From positions 1,116,001 through 1,180,000 of the forward strand of contig JAOWBW010000181.1 in NCBI GenBank assembly GCA_026119855.1: DNA of 64,000 nucleotides, written 5' to 3'. This document shows, one piece after another, positions 31,861 to 44,527 of this stretch (within the stretch, counting starts at the first letter, position 1; each line of letters begins with the position of its first letter). Under the pieces are notes generated by a model. That model had not been told where the DNA came from. It did no database searches and worked only from the letters and a program-made list of their open reading frames with translations. Origin of the DNA: Campanula takesimana (lineage: Eukaryota > Streptophyta > Magnoliopsida > Asterales > Campanulaceae). Made by a program: the position numbers and the translations under genes.

Positions 31861-32454
31861 AATTTCCATCTACTATGACGTTGGTTTACACTATGAAGCT
31901 TTGTCGCTTTGATCCAATCATAAGTAACAACTTTACAAGTTTTCATATTTCTCTTAAAAAAAAATCTTTTTGCCAGAATCCATTTACTCTTAGCCACACC
32001 CATGCACCAAAAGCCTCACTGCATATTACACCCACCAGCTTAGAGCCTCAAACACCCACCAAATCAAAATAAAACAACGTTTCATTTGGAACTTTTCAAA
32101 TTAATCATGACCTAATTCTTATTATGTACAGATCTATCTTTACCTATATTTCCATCTGTTTTGACATCTAAATCTTCTAATTTCTAGACCAGCTAAGGTT
32201 ACACTTCCCCTTCTACACGTCCCTCAGCTTTCGCTTCATGAAGGATTTGAGTTTTGAAATCGGATCCCATAAAATCTCCCCAAATATCTCGGCTAATATT
32301 TATTTTGATTCGGTAGGATATGTAAAATATATCTTGTATATTTTCCATACATAGCCAATTAGTTTTAGGAGTATATATGTATCCCTCTTGCACACGTTTT
32401 TTTATCAATCAAGAAAAGCCTTTGTCCATGAATTATGTACTGCTAAAATCTTTC
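31860..32454 (+). repeat. Putative 5' LTR of a copia element
   Basis: Sequence ahead of a primer-site-like TGGCATCAGATC (32457-32468) and a gag start. It has a TATA-like GTATATATGTAT at 32371-32382. The left border was not located. Confidence 0.35.
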
Positions 32455-32530
32455 ATGGCATCAGATCTGGTTAAGCTCTAAACGCTTCTGCATATACACA
32501 CATTTTTTTCTTTCTTCTTTCATCTTCATT

Positions 32531-33538
32531 ATGGCCGGCGACACTGAAGGGAAGGGCGAGAACAGTGGGGCCACCAGAAGCAAGGTAGACGTGATGTCTC
32601 CTTATTTTATATCAGCCTCGGATAGTACACATACTGGGTTGATGAGATGAGTAACGCCATTTTTGCGAAGAACAATATTGGTTTCGTGGATGGCACGATT
32701 CTAGTCCCAAGCGAAGGTTCAGCGGAATTGCAACTTTGGAAGAGGTGCAACGCAATGGTGAAGGGGTGGTTAAACAGTGCCATGGAGAAGTATATACGCA
32801 ACAGTGTAAAACATGCAGGAACGACACAGGAGATTTGAGAGGACTTGCAGGAGCGTTTTGGGAGTGAGAGCGTTTCTAGGGCTTATGAGCTAAAGCACGT
32901 TATAACCATGATGAGGCAAGAAAACCTATCGGTGTCGGCGTATTACACAAAGTTAAAAGGGTTGTGGGACGAGGTTTAATCTATTGCGCCACTGCGAAGG
33001 TGCAAATGCGGTGGGTTCACGTGTGACACATTCAAGAGGCTTGTTGAAATGAAGGAGAAGGAGCGCCTATATGAGTTTCTCATGGGTTTAGATGAAAACT
33101 TTGGGGACAATTAAAACACAGATCTTAAGCATGAAACCGATGGTCAGTTTGGGTACTGCTTATCATCTAGTTTTTGAGGATGAAAAGCAAAAATGGATTA
33201 GTGCAGCCAGAAAGGTAGGCGTGGAGGCATATACTTTTTAGATACGCAACAGTCAACCAATTGTTCAGACAAATGTTCAATCAATCTTGCAGACAGATAA
33301 GCCCAGATGCACACAGTGTAGGAAGCTTTACCACACTGTTGACAACTGCTATGAAATTATAGGTTATCCAGAAGGACGGAAGATGAACAAGCATAAAGGG
33401 GATAGAAAGACCACGACACACCTTGCATTGGGAGAAGAAAGTCTATTACCAGGGTTTACTGATGAACAGTATGTTGGGTTTTGTGCAAACATGCGCAGCA
33501 GAATAAACCCAAAGTCTAGCTCCATTCAAGATGATTAA
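32531..33538 (+). pseudogene. Ty1/copia gag remnant with zinc knuckle
   Basis: Starts MAGDTEGKGENSG at 32531. A TGA after TGLMR and later stops at TTQEI*, WDEV* and GDN* break it. Recognisable Gag text: IFAKNNIGFVDGTILVPSEG, QLWKRCNAMVKGWL, LQERFGSESVSRAYELKHVI, LSVSAYYTKLKGLWDE and KERLYEFLMGLDENFG. A CCHC zinc knuckle CTQCRKLYHTVDNC follows at about 33308-33349, then GYPEGRK. No pol follows; the copy is cut off against another copia LTR near 33540. Confidence 0.88.
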
Positions 33539-33540
33539 AT

Positions 33541-34842
33541 TAATACGGATATGAATTTAGAATACTAACCGTGATGGTGCTTTAAAATTTTCAGATCTTC
33601 AATCTTTATTCTTCACGCTTCTTGAAATCACGAACGCAGGAACACAACCTCAAGGCTTGGATCACGGACTTGGAGGAGTTGATAGCAACGCCCTCTATGT
33701 TAATCCATATGCAAAAGAATCTCAAGAACTCTTCTTGATCCGGATTTCTAGACCCAATAGAACACTTTTCTATTATGAAGGCTATATGAAAATATTGTTC
33801 TTGTTCTTGGGAAGAAGAAGAATAGATTTTTCTCTCTTGGAGGTTCTCTAATTGATCAAGTATCAATAGTATCTGATTAGGGTATTGAGAGAGGTATTTA
33901 AACTCATTTAACCTAAACCCTTTAGGAGAAATAGGTTAAATCCCGTCACAATACGAAATCAGTAAATCTGGCCCGAACAAGACCTGCTCGGTCGAGTCCT
34001 TTGAGGTGCTCGGCCGAGCACCACCAGAAACTTGATTTTAGCCCTTTAAACAATTCGTTCTTTTGTGTGTGACCCCATAGGATTATATTAAGTTGGAAAT
34101 GAGCCAAACACATTTGTACTCATAAATCATGAGCGGACTCTAGCAAGCCATCATAACTACCCAATATAACTTGTTAAAGTTCGTGAATCCTTTATAGAAC
34201 ATATCACAATCTCTTTGTTTCACGATGTCTATTGAACATAAGTCATGGTCAATGGTCAACTTATATAGTTCAATGCTTTCTCGATCCCGAATGTATTGAT
34301 AAGACAAATCTTATTTGAGCACGGCCATGCATTTCATCAATACCATTCATCGAGTGGCCAAATCTTGACATCTCTCTTGACGAGGAACAAATCCCATCTT
34401 GGCTTATTACTCTTCCCTACATGATTCCGATTACGCCAATCATATTCTTTATAGCTACCCGGTTAGGGGTAACGTTTGAATATGTCAAACGTAATGTTCA
34501 TCAAGTGGAAGACTGTAATAACCTCAGGTCTTAAAGATTCTAGTGATATAACTATATGAGACTTAATTATGACATTGTGACCATAACATAAATCTCTTAT
34601 GGGTCAGTCCAGTATTTGTTCTCCAACAAATACCCATAAGTTTAATTGAATCCCATACACCATAATCATCATATGATTATATATCAAACTTATACTAACA
34701 ATTAATCATAATTATCCGGGACGGGGATTATTATAATAAACATGCAAATGATATAATAATCAAACATTCAATATCTTTATTAAAACATAAATAGATAAGA
34801 TTAATCGTTCACATAACGTGCCTAGAGCATACAACACCAACA
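33541..34842 (-). repeat. Copia 3' LTR, minus strand
   Basis: On the minus strand it starts TGTTGGTGTTGTATGC at 34842, right after a polypurine tract (AAGTAGGAGA) downstream of the RNase H gene. It carries a TATA-like TTTAAATA at 33895-33902. It ends near 33541, where about 130 bp of the usual LTR end is missing compared with the related LTR at 43104. Confidence 0.8.
33985..34022 (-). promoter_or_regulatory. CG-rich palindrome pair upstream of LTR TATA box
   Basis: TGCTCGGTCGAG and GTGCTCGGCCGAGCAC lie 83-120 bp upstream (minus sense) of the TATA-like box at 33895-33902. Confidence 0.5.
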
Positions 34843-34862
34843 ATCTCCTACTTGCACTAGAC

Positions 34863-35324
34863 CTAATTAATATATCGAATACCCATAGACCTAACATGAC
34901 CATCATGCTTCGCTTGCGGAAGACCCTTTGTCAATGGGTCGGCAATGTTATCATCAGTTGGTACTCTGCATATATTCACATCTCCTCTATCAACGATCTC
35001 TCGAATGATATGAAAACGCCTAAGTATGTGTTTGGATTTCTGATGCGATCTGGGTTCCTTTGCTTGAGCAATAGCACCATTATTATCACAATAAAGGTCT
35101 ATTGGATTAGCAATGCTAGGAACCACCTCTAGTTCACCAATGAACTTCTTAATCCAAACAACCTCTTTAGCAGCATCGGATGCATCAATATACTCAGCTT
35201 TAGTTGTAGAATCTGCGACGGAACTTTGCTTAGAACACTTCCAGCTAACAACACCTCCATTAAGCACAAATACAAATCCAGATTGCGATCTAGAATCATC
35301 CTTGTCGGTTTGGAAGCTTGCATC
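34863..35324 (-). pseudogene. Copia RNase H, truncated
   Basis: Open minus-strand frame from the insertion point at 35324: TDASFQTDKDDSRSQSGFVF, VSWKCSKQSSVADSTTKAEY, DLYCDNNGAIAQAKEPRSHQ, KSKHILRRFHIIREIV and DDNIADPLTKGLPQAKHDG. These are the copia RNase H domain and Pol C-terminus. The rest of pol is absent because a chromovirus LTR begins at 35325. Confidence 0.93.
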
Positions 35325-35656
35325 TGTAACGACCCGAAACCCCGGTACTATTTTTAGTCATAAGTTGAGCACTTGTGGGTGACGACCCGTCCCAATTTTA
35401 TATAAATTTTACACTGAATATTATTTTATAATTTAAATTTTGTTAGTTTGATTATTTTAAAAGGACTTATTTGATTCTAGTAAAATATTAAATAAAAGTA
35501 CTTGAGTTGCAAAAAGATTTTTTAGCTTAACTAGAAGCTAAAATAGTTGAGTTAGTATTTGTGATTTATGGCAAGGGGTTTAAATGTTAAAGTCGAAACC
35601 TTGGGGTTTAAATGTAATTGGTTAATCTTGGAGGGGCCTAACTGTAACATGGAAAT

Positions 35657-35664
35657 TATATAAA
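35657..35664 (+). promoter_or_regulatory. LTR TATA box
   Basis: TATATAAA followed by a CT-rich initiator-like run (TTCTCCCTCTCTCTC). The same box occurs at the matching site of the second copy (41940-41947). Confidence 0.7.
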
Positions 35665-35921
35665 CCATTTTCTCCCTCTCTCTCTGCCGACACCCACATT
35701 TTCCCTTTTCTTTCTTTTTCTTTCTTTCTCTGCGAAGATTTCCCCTCTCTACTCCTTCTGTTCTACGAGGAGTTCATCCACTCTTTCTTCAATTACTCCT
35801 TAAATATTTCTCTGTTTCAAGATCCGACTTCACCAAAATGTTCGTGGCGTCGAGTAGATCAAGTCCAGCTATTCAGAAAAATATGTCATCGGTATTATTT
35901 TCGGTACTATTTTTGTAACAA

Positions 35922-37367
35922 GTAAGTTACTTACCCCTTTTCTTGTATATTAACGCTCGTAATTATGATCTATGATGCTTGGGTTGTTAATTGTTGGTTT
36001 ATAGGAAGTTTGGAATTTAATTGTGTTTTGGGTAGTTTTAGGATAAATTGTTGTTGGGTTCCAATCGTGGTATAAATGGTTTGTTGTTGTTATGGAAAGC
36101 TTTTATAAGCTTAGAGGTCATTTTTAGACTTCATTATACAAATTAGATATTGCGAATTACAGGTGAAATCCGGGTTGGATGAGTAGTAATGGACCACAAG
36201 TACCATTTGTTAACTTTGATATCACTCTCTATATGTATTTGGTTCTTGAATTGAAACTAGGTTGAGTCAAAAATGTTGAGTTTGAGTGTTAGGATGAAAG
36301 GAGGAAATTCCTGGTAGTTCGATGGAGTTGTGCGGCCGCCCAGTTTGGGTGTGCGACCGCACAATCTTCTGAAAGGTTTTGTTCTTGGAAAATACCAAAG
36401 TGTGCGACCGCACAGATCATTCCGGGCGACCGCACAGTGTCCTGAAAAACTGATAAATCCTAGAATCAATGTTTTTAGGTTCCGACTTGGTCTAGAACCT
36501 AGGGGTTGACCTCGAATAGCTAGATAAGCGTATTGTGAGCTAAGTAGGTCCTAAGAGTGGCCAATAATGGGTGTGTTTAATGTGTATTATCTTAGGAATG
36601 TACCTAGGAGTACGGATTCAAATTGTGAATGGAATAGTTAACAGTTATTTAACTATGATGATTGTATTGAGATTATTTTAGACACTTAATGTGCTAAATG
36701 CGTACCTGTGAATGTGCAATGATTACATGCCACATTATTAAAGAAAAAGGGCTAGTCCACTACTTTTGGATTTGCCCCAAGTTGAAATTTGTTTCCCGTA
36801 TTTCAAATCAAGTAAATACTACTTGTGTGAATTTTATGTGAGTCCAGCTGGTTTACTTGTCGGGGGTGTATAGGTTTGCGCATATTGTGAGAGCCGGGGC
36901 TAAGCAATAAACGTAGGCCTATGCATCTGTGGCCGTTGCTCTTACTTTTGGCCAAAGTAAGGGTCTTGCTTCCCTAATTATTGGAGCAATCATGCACAAT
37001 AGTTAGATAGCTTTTATTTGTTCTTGGGGTTGGGGCACTGGGTAACAGGTCTCCACCAATATTGTGAAGCTACATCAAATATGAGAGCTGACTTCAACGA
37101 CTGCAACATCGTCAGTTAGGGTATATGAATGGGTTGGAGGAATAAGGTGCAAGAAATATCTTTTGTAATGTGTGCTTCCGCTTTATATGTTGCATAATGG
37201 GTTGGTATAACTACCCGTGTTGTATGCTACTTGATGATACGTGATACGTGATGTTATTTCTTGTTCATACTTACATGTATGCATATCATGTAGTTAATGT
37301 AGTAACTTACTGAGATTTATCTCACCCCGTTTCTTTTTATCTTTGTTTCCTTAACCCCCCCCCCCAG
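35922..37367 (+). other. Predicted intron inside the 5' LTR
   Basis: ACAA|GTAAGT donor at 35922, 258 bp after the TATA box. Acceptor CCCCCCCCCAG|GAAGCAAG at 37367, preceded by ACTTACTGAGATTTATCTCACCCC-type sequence. Splicing is inferred from motif and from conservation with other LTRs here. Confidence 0.35.
36330..36437. promoter_or_regulatory. Cluster of CG-rich palindromes
   Basis: Four motifs: TGTGCGGCCGCCCAG, GTGTGCGACCGCAC, TGTGCGACCGCACAG and GGGCGACCGCACAG within about 110 bp, inside the predicted LTR intron. Confidence 0.6.
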
Positions 37368-37704
37368 GAAGCAAGTGATAGTACGTTGTGAGATCGCATG
37401 TGGCTGAGATCGGTCGAGCAGGTTACCTTCTCTTAGGGTAATGCTCCATGGCGCTTTTGTATATCATTCGTTGAGATCGTGGTCGTATAAAGTATGTATG
37501 TCCGGTTGTACTTTGGTTATATCTGCTGCTAGATGTTCTTTCTTTCGCCTTTGTAAGTTGTCTCCGTGTTGTAATCTCGTTGAGGTGTTATTTGATGGTA
37601 TTGGTGGTTGGATTCACGCGCCAAGTTTGGTATTTAGTATTTTGGAGTGGCATATTATGTAAAGTTTATATATATGGAATTATTGATTTCCGGGGCGTGT
37701 CAGT

Positions 37705-37716
37705 TGGTATCAGAGC
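37705..37716 (+). other. Primer-binding site
   Basis: TGGTATCAGAGC, complementary to the 3' end of plant initiator methionine tRNA, two bases after the LTR end. Confidence 0.9.
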
Positions 37717-40700
37717 GTTGGGAATAGATTTTGAAAGGGATAAGAACTCTGATATGGAGTAGGTTCGGATACTCATATATTATGATTTTTGGACGATTAG
37801 GAAAACTAAGCTTTCCTTGAGGACAATTAGTTGTATTTGTTATTGAGGATTTGTGGAACATGATCCTAGAGGATTCGAGAACGGATTTCTTTTAAAAGGG
37901 AAAAGAATGTAATACCTCAAAAATTTATGAATTTCATTCTTGGGGTTTTGTCATTTGTTTTGATCGTTAGTTATCATTTAGTAAGAAATATTTTGGTTTT
38001 ATTTCTACAAGGTTATTGGACTACTTAAGAAATTATAGTTTGAGATGGTTTATATTAGTATGAGAAGTATGAATTGGCGACTGTATCAAGGACTCTTGAG
38101 ATAGCAATTACTTTTTGTATATAAATTGCATATTTGAGATAAGAATATTGTAATAGTATGATATTGATGTCGAGTGTTCCTACTCTTATGGTAACCAGGC
38201 ATGGGACTGGTGGTAATATTGTTGGTTTCATTGGGGTTAGTTGGTTTGAGAATCGAGAATGTGAGTCTTTGAAGACTTAGGCATATCTATTTCGTAAAGT
38301 GGACAATGTTTTGTACTATATATGCATGTTTGTCCTCACTCTTTGATTTATGTTGAGGTGTATTCTCGGATACGGGACTATAAAAGTTCTACCTGATACA
38401 GGAGAATCTAATAAAGGAAAGTATATTGAGGAGCAGAGCAAAGGTGAAGAAAACAAATTTAATGAAGCCGAGTTTAAGATATTTCAGAACCAGATTGTCA
38501 GTCAACTTCGTAGAATTAACTGTTCTGATCTAGAAGTTTCCAGAATGCGTGTAATCATTCGTTGGGTATAATCTATCAGCATAACAGTTTTAGCAACTTT
38601 TGTTTTTCTAGTTCATGTATTGTTCTTATTCATGCATTGTCTAGGGATTGGAGGAGTGCTCCATTTAGCCTATCTAAACCCTATTGTGAGATAAATTCAG
38701 ATTTTGGGATGTATTTGAGTCCTTGGTATTTAATAGAAGATGGTTTTTCTCTTCGGTTGCTCTTGGTGGGTTCCAAAGAGTGTTGGGTGTTTATTTCTTT
38801 TAAACATTTCATTTGTGTTTCCTCGTTATATTTTCCATGTTCCAGTATCACTATCGGTATATATAAGAAACCCGATAGAATTGTGGGCGATAATGCGCTA
38901 AAGGTTATAAGTTGATTTAGTTATGTTATCTATACGGGGTATTGGTGAAATAAGTGGTATGACCTAGCTTTCTGCATGTCGTGAATTTCTTGGTTGCCAT
39001 CGGTAGATGGTGAAGATTCCTCTACTGATAAGTGTGACTTTGCTTAGAAGTAGAATGGGTACATTTTATAATAAGTACAATATGTCGTTTGATCGATTGG
39101 AACCTGAGTCATATGATGAGTTGAAATAGGTGTGAGTGAAGTGACTTAACATGAAAGTATGATTTTTAAACGGGTTTAATTGAAATTATGATTAGTTGGC
39201 CATTTGACTGTTGATTTTAAGTAAATGCATCTTCTGTGAGAAGTTATATTAATTTTTATGAAAGAAAAGTGTTACTGAGATTTGTGGGAAAACTCAAAGA
39301 TGAGTATTTTCGGATATTTCATTTTGGTCTTTGAGTTGTCGAGGTTTCAGACCAGTTCTCGTGTAGTTTCGAAAACTTGGTGAAATTGTGTTTAGTCACT
39401 TATTTATTTCAAATCGGAATAAAGTGATTTTTGAACCTAAATTGATCATCTTTTCGAGAGATTTCCGTTTGAGTGATTCTTTAAATTTAAATATGCGTGG
39501 AACAGCCACCGAATTTCAGTTTCTGTGCTATTGAAGTATATACATATTTGGAAAATTAGTAAATTTCAAATGATCGTAAGTTATTCATTTTAAATTGAAA
39601 TTTGATGATTCAAGTGTCTAAATTGAATATATTTTCAAGACCTTTGCAGTGATCTAATTTTCATAAGATGATTTCCTTTATACTGTTCCCAAAATCCGAG
39701 TCTTGGTTCAGTCGAACCGTAGAGATATATTGAATAGTGTGAATCTTAGATATATCGTGAGAAATAAGTCCGAGCACGTATTAGAGTGAGAATTAATATC
39801 CATTAGGGAAAATCTATTGAAATTACTTGAAAGAAGCAATGGTTTGCAAGATATAGCAAGAGTTAGAGGATGTATTGTTTTGAAATGATTTATTTCAGAT
39901 ATTGATTGATCTTTACAAGTGGAAAGAATACTTAAACTGAGATCCGCATATTATTGGGATTTAATTGACTTTAGTAAGATTGATAAACGTGAGTTAGTCT
40001 TCGAATATTGAAATGATGAATTATGATAATTTTAGCATTGATATTGTTTTGTGGATTTGATTGGTATTGCTGTTAAAAGTATGACCAGTGTTAGTGTTTT
40101 CTTGGAAATATGCTAAGTTTCCCATTATATTGAAAATTGATAAATCCATTATCTATAGTGATGCTTCTAAATAGGGATTGAGGTATTTAACGATTCCAGG
40201 TAACAACGTGTGTGTATATGTTTCGATGATTAACTCTTGATAAATAGAACTATCTATGACTTGGGATTGATTTTGATTTTTATTGAGATTACCCTAGCAG
40301 ATTAGAGTTTTCTTTTGAGAACCAAGTTCGAAATGTTATGTTATTAGACTACCAATAATTGATGGATATATTTCCTAATTGATGGATATATTTCGTTAGA
40401 AAAGATAATTATGAGATAAGGCAAGTGGGTGGAGAAATTCAAATATTATGACTGTATTGTGTTTTCTCGCATAAGAAGGATGAGTGTATTAGTGAAATTA
40501 CTGAACATGTAAATGTGTACATCATGTTGGGTACCGCTGAATGGAAGATGTTGGAAGATTTGACTTAGTCGAATGAAACACGTGTAGTGGAAATTTGACT
40601 AGAGGTACTTAAAGAGAGTCACGAGACCAAGTAAGTTACCATTCAAGTAGAAACAAAATATATTGGGATGAATTTGAGGAATCATATTTGATTGAGTAAT

Positions 40701-41493
40701 TGATAACGATAATTTTTCGTGTATATAAATGAATTCGTGGGTGACAATAATTGGTAGTCCTATTCATTCCCTTATCTGTTCAGGGAGTAGTATGATTGCA
40801 TGGGATGCTTGTGGAGATGATATATGACAGAGACCATTATGGTACATCTTGATCTTAATAAACTTTTCCGAGTGTTATGGATATTTATTTGGGTCTTGTT
40901 ATAATATTAGGAAATCCTTGGGACCGAGATATATACTTGTAAGGATATACTACGTGTGTGGAGTTGATTCCAAATACTATTGGGATGATGGAAAAATAAA
41001 ACTTATGGGTATTGATGATTTAAGGGATTGATTAAGAGCTTAATGCTAATCAGAAATAGATTATTTATGATTGGTAAACAAGTAATACTGCTAACCGGAA
41101 ACGAGATCTTAAGATCAAGTGAGGAATTTAGTTTTCTTGAAAGAATTATCTGTAGGAATAGTTGATGCAAAGGAACAAGTTTTAAGTAAAACTATCTCTT
41201 GTGAAAGTATTAAGGAAACTCGTGAAATGGATGTGATTATAGAAGAAACAGACAAAAAGTGGGAAAATAGACATCCATAGTGGTTTAATGGATTTCATGA
41301 ATACTCTTGGGCATGTTTTATCCAGTTAAGAATGAGGGTTTCAGAGTTTATGAAAGTGAGAAAACAAATGATTAGTGAAATTTATACAAATTAATGGAAA
41401 TTGGAATTGAAATTTAAGTTGGATTTATGGAGACTATGTCCGAAATATTTAATAGGTCCTGGATTATGGTTAGTACTTGCTCTCTGAGTATCG

Positions 41494-41535
<42 letters not shown>

Positions 41536-41607
41536 AGCCTCGATATAACTACGTGTTATAATAGCCATAAGTGAATTCGCGGACGAATTCTTTTAAGGAG
41601 GGTAGAA
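37717..41607 (+). pseudogene. Decayed chromovirus interior (gag-pol remnant)
   Basis: No frame above about 120 codons. Two pol regions remain readable with stops and shifts. Near 40148-40480: IIYSDASK then a stop, and later GKWVEKFKYYDCIVFSR, matching RNase H. Near 41156-41282: GIVDAKEQVLSKTISCESIK and ETDKKWENRHP, matching the Pol C-terminus after integrase. A first half with no recognisable gag, and a shortened integrase region, suggest large deletions. Many changes look like C-to-T or G-to-A decay. Confidence 0.7.
41495..41536. repeat. (TA)n(TG)n microsatellite
   Basis: TA run then TG run close to the 3' end of the chromovirus interior. Confidence 0.95.
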
Positions 41608-42086
41608 TGTAACGACCCGAAACCCCGGCACGATTTTTAGTCATAAGTTGAGCACTTGTGGGTGACGACCCGTCCCAATTTTATATAAATTTTACACTGA
41701 ATATTATTTTATAATTTAAATTTTGTTAGTTTGATTATTTTAAAAGGACTTATTTGATTCTAGTAAAATATTAAATAAAAGTACTTGAGTTGCAAAAAGA
41801 TTTTTTAGCTTAACTAGAAGCTAAAATAGTTGAGTTAGTATTTGTGATTTATGGCAAGGGGTTTAAATGTTAAAGTCGAAACCTTGGGGTTTAAATGTAA
41901 TTGGTTAATCTTGGAGGGGCCTAAGTGTAACATGGAAATTATATAAACCATTTTCTCCCTCTCTCTCTGCCGACACCCACATTTTCCCTTTTCTTTCTTT
42001 TTCTTTCTTTCTCTGCGAAGAATTCCCCTCTCTACTCCTTCTGTTCTACGAGGAGTTCATCCACTCTTTCTTCAATTACTCCTTAA
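41608..42086 (+). repeat. 3' LTR, first 479 bp
   Basis: Gapless match to 35325-35803 (4 mismatches observed), preceded by a polypurine tract. After ACTCCTTAA the two LTRs part abruptly. Confidence 0.9.
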
Positions 42087-43103
42087 TGATATCCTAGAGT
42101 ACCTAGGGGGTTGTTGTGGAATACTCTTGTATTTGAAATGGTTCCTTTGTGAACATGAGAGTTGTGGAATTTGACTAAATTTTAATTGGATTTGGTTGAA
42201 CATCTTTTGAAGTGGTTTGGATTGGTTCATCTTTGTGATCTGTTTGGCTTGGTTCCCTACTTTGGAATCATTGCCCTGGTTGTTATTGTTTAGCAAGTAT
42301 TCATTACTATGCTCGTGATTAAAGTCCAGCTGGTCTTGTTGTGGAGTCAGGCAATGGGAGAATTATAGTGGTACAAGTAAGTTCACTATAAGGTTTTCCA
42401 TTGGTACCTTCTGTGTCAGACGGTGGGAGAATTATAGTGGCACACAAGACAAGTTCACTATAAGGTGTCCACTATGCCTTCTCTGTTTCCCCCGTCCAGA
42501 TTGGCCTTGGATGGGATGAATTGCTTCCTTTGGTGAGCATTTGGGTTATGACTTTGTGTCATATTTCCCTCTCTAATTACTTTGGTTCTATTGGTTATGG
42601 TTTGGTTTTCGGGATCCCGGCTTCAGCTATTTATGCTGCTCAGATGGTATTCTCAGATGGTTTTCTCAGATGGTTTTCTCAGATGGTATTCTCAGATGGT
42701 TATGTTATTTCGGAAAACCTTGGCTTGGTATTCTCGTATGAGTGTTAACTCCTACACTATGTGTTGTATGATGAGTTGGTCGTTATTTTCAACCGGTATG
42801 GGACGGTTGGCGATAGGGAGCCTCTCATGTTATGTGCTATATGCTATATGATTATTTGTTGATATTGTTTCTTTATGATTATCATATCAGCATGTAACGT
42901 AGTTGCATTTTAGTAGCTTACTGAGATTCATTCTCACCCCTTATTTGTTTACTGTTTTAGATAAAGGCGAGTCCAGGGAATATGATACTTGCACGGGAGG
43001 ACGTCGCGGTGGTAAGAGTTTGGGATATGAGTTGTGTCTAGGTTACATTACATCGATGTATAACCTTTTGGGTAGAGTTTCCTTGACTTCATCATCTTGT
43101 AAC
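42087..43103 (+). repeat. LTR 3' half from a different chromovirus family
   Basis: Not alignable with 35804-37702 overall, but it keeps family blocks: GTCCAGCTGG (42326), AGCTTACTGAGATTC...CTCACCCC (42915-42940), and a TTTTAG acceptor at 42960. It includes two near-repeats GGGAGAATTATAGTGG (42356, 42424) and four ATTCTCAGATGG-type units (42645-42700). Cut off at 43104 by a copia LTR. Confidence 0.6.
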
Positions 43104-43930
43104 TGTTGGTAGTGGTGCCCTAGGCACGTTTTGTAAATGTTGTAATTGTTATCATTTATTTCATATCAATAAAGAAATGTTTTGATTATTATCATTGTTC
43201 ATGTTTACTTATAATAATATCCATCCCTAGTACTTGTTAAGCACTAGTATAAAGGCTAAATGATCATGAGATGATCATGTTAGATTTATGGGTACTTGTT
43301 TGGAACAAGGTACTGGACATGACCCGCTGTATGAGATTTATGTCATGGTCTATGTCGAACATATATCTCATATTAGTTATGTCATTCGAATCCTTAGACA
43401 TGAAGTTATTATAGTCTTCCACTTGATGAACATTATGTTTGACATATTCAAACGCTGCCTTAACACGGTAGTTATAAAGGGTATGATTGGCATAATCGGA
43501 TTCAAGTAGGGAAGAGTAATAAGTTAAATGGATTTGTCCCTCTTCGGAGAGATGTCAAGCTTGGGCCTCTCGTAGTAATTATGTTGATGAAATGTTCGGC
43601 CGGACTCAAATGAATTGATCGAATCAATGTCATTTGGATTATCAACATATTCGGAATCGAGAAAGTATTGAACAATACAAGTTGACTTGTTGACCATGAC
43701 TTGTGTTCAATGACATCGTGGACAAAGGGATTATGACATGTTCTAAAAGGAATGCGAACTTGTATCTAATTATACTATTTGGGTAGGTATGACGGTTTGC
43801 TAGAACCTAATCATATCTTATGGTTTCATGTTTGAACCCATTGTCAACTTAGTATAATCCTAGAGGGTCACACACAATAGAACGAATCTTAAAAGGACTA
43901 AATTAGAATTTTTCAACAATTCTGGCAAGG

Positions 43931-44008
43931 CGGGCGACCGCCCAAAATGGAGCCGGGCGACCGCCCAATGTTGGGCGACCGCACAGTCTCTTTTGGGCAG
44001 CCGCACAG
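43931..44008. promoter_or_regulatory. CG-rich palindrome cluster, LTR copy 1
   Basis: Two GGGCGACCGCCCA motifs, then GGGCGACCGCACAG and GGGCAGCCGCACAG, 82-160 bp upstream of the TATA box at 44090. Confidence 0.6.
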
Positions 44009-44527
44009 TGCTGTCGGCAGAAACTTTCCTAATTCGATTAGGAGAATCTTTTGACACAAGTTTCCTATTTGGAATAGATCTTGCTTGTGTATAAAAATGG
44101 GATTTCGGCCAGAACTTCATATATAGCCTTTTGTGAGTCTCCAAAGAGTTTGAGTAAGATTTTATTTTGTTCTAAGACATCTTAGATTGAAGAACAAAAT
44201 AATACACAAAATAAATTCCATATAGTCATTATCAATTGTGAAAGTGTGTTTCATAATTTTGGTCTAGCAACCAAGATCAAGAAGTTTCTTGATATTCGTT
44301 CAAGGTGTGGATACCGCTAGAGGGTGAAGCTCATCATCTTCAAAGTTCGTGTTCTTACTTATACTATTTGGGTAGGTATGACGGTTTGCTAGAACCTAAT
44401 CATATCTTATGGTTTCATGTTTGAACCCATTGCCAATTTAGTATAATCCTAGAGGGTCACACACAATAGAACGAATCTTAAATAAGGATTATATTGGAAT
44501 TTTGGAAACTATGGGAATCTGGACAAG

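Larger units (their letters stand above)
35325..37702 (+). repeat. 5' LTR of the chromovirus
   Basis: Starts TGTAACGACCCGAAACC and ends CCGGGGCGTGTCA, two bases before the primer-binding site. TATA box TATATAAA at 35657-35664. The first 479 bp match 41608-42086 without gaps and with 4 mismatches seen. Confidence 0.88.
35325..42086 (+). mobile_element. Chromovirus (Tekay/Del-like) with 2.4 kb LTR and decayed pol
   Basis: 5' LTR 35325-37702, primer-binding site 37705-37716 (TGGTATCAGAGC), interior about 3.9 kb with decayed RNase H and integrase C-terminus, polypurine tract near 41596-41607 and the start of a 3' LTR at 41608. Inserted into a copia RNase H gene (left flank GCATC). The right edge is unclear because the 3' LTR changes sequence after 42086. 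Confidence 0.85.

Noticed and set aside
37441..38915. Short plus-strand frames in the chromovirus LTR and interior
   Set aside because: No similarity to Gag or Pol and no conserved start; they are chance frames in decayed sequence.
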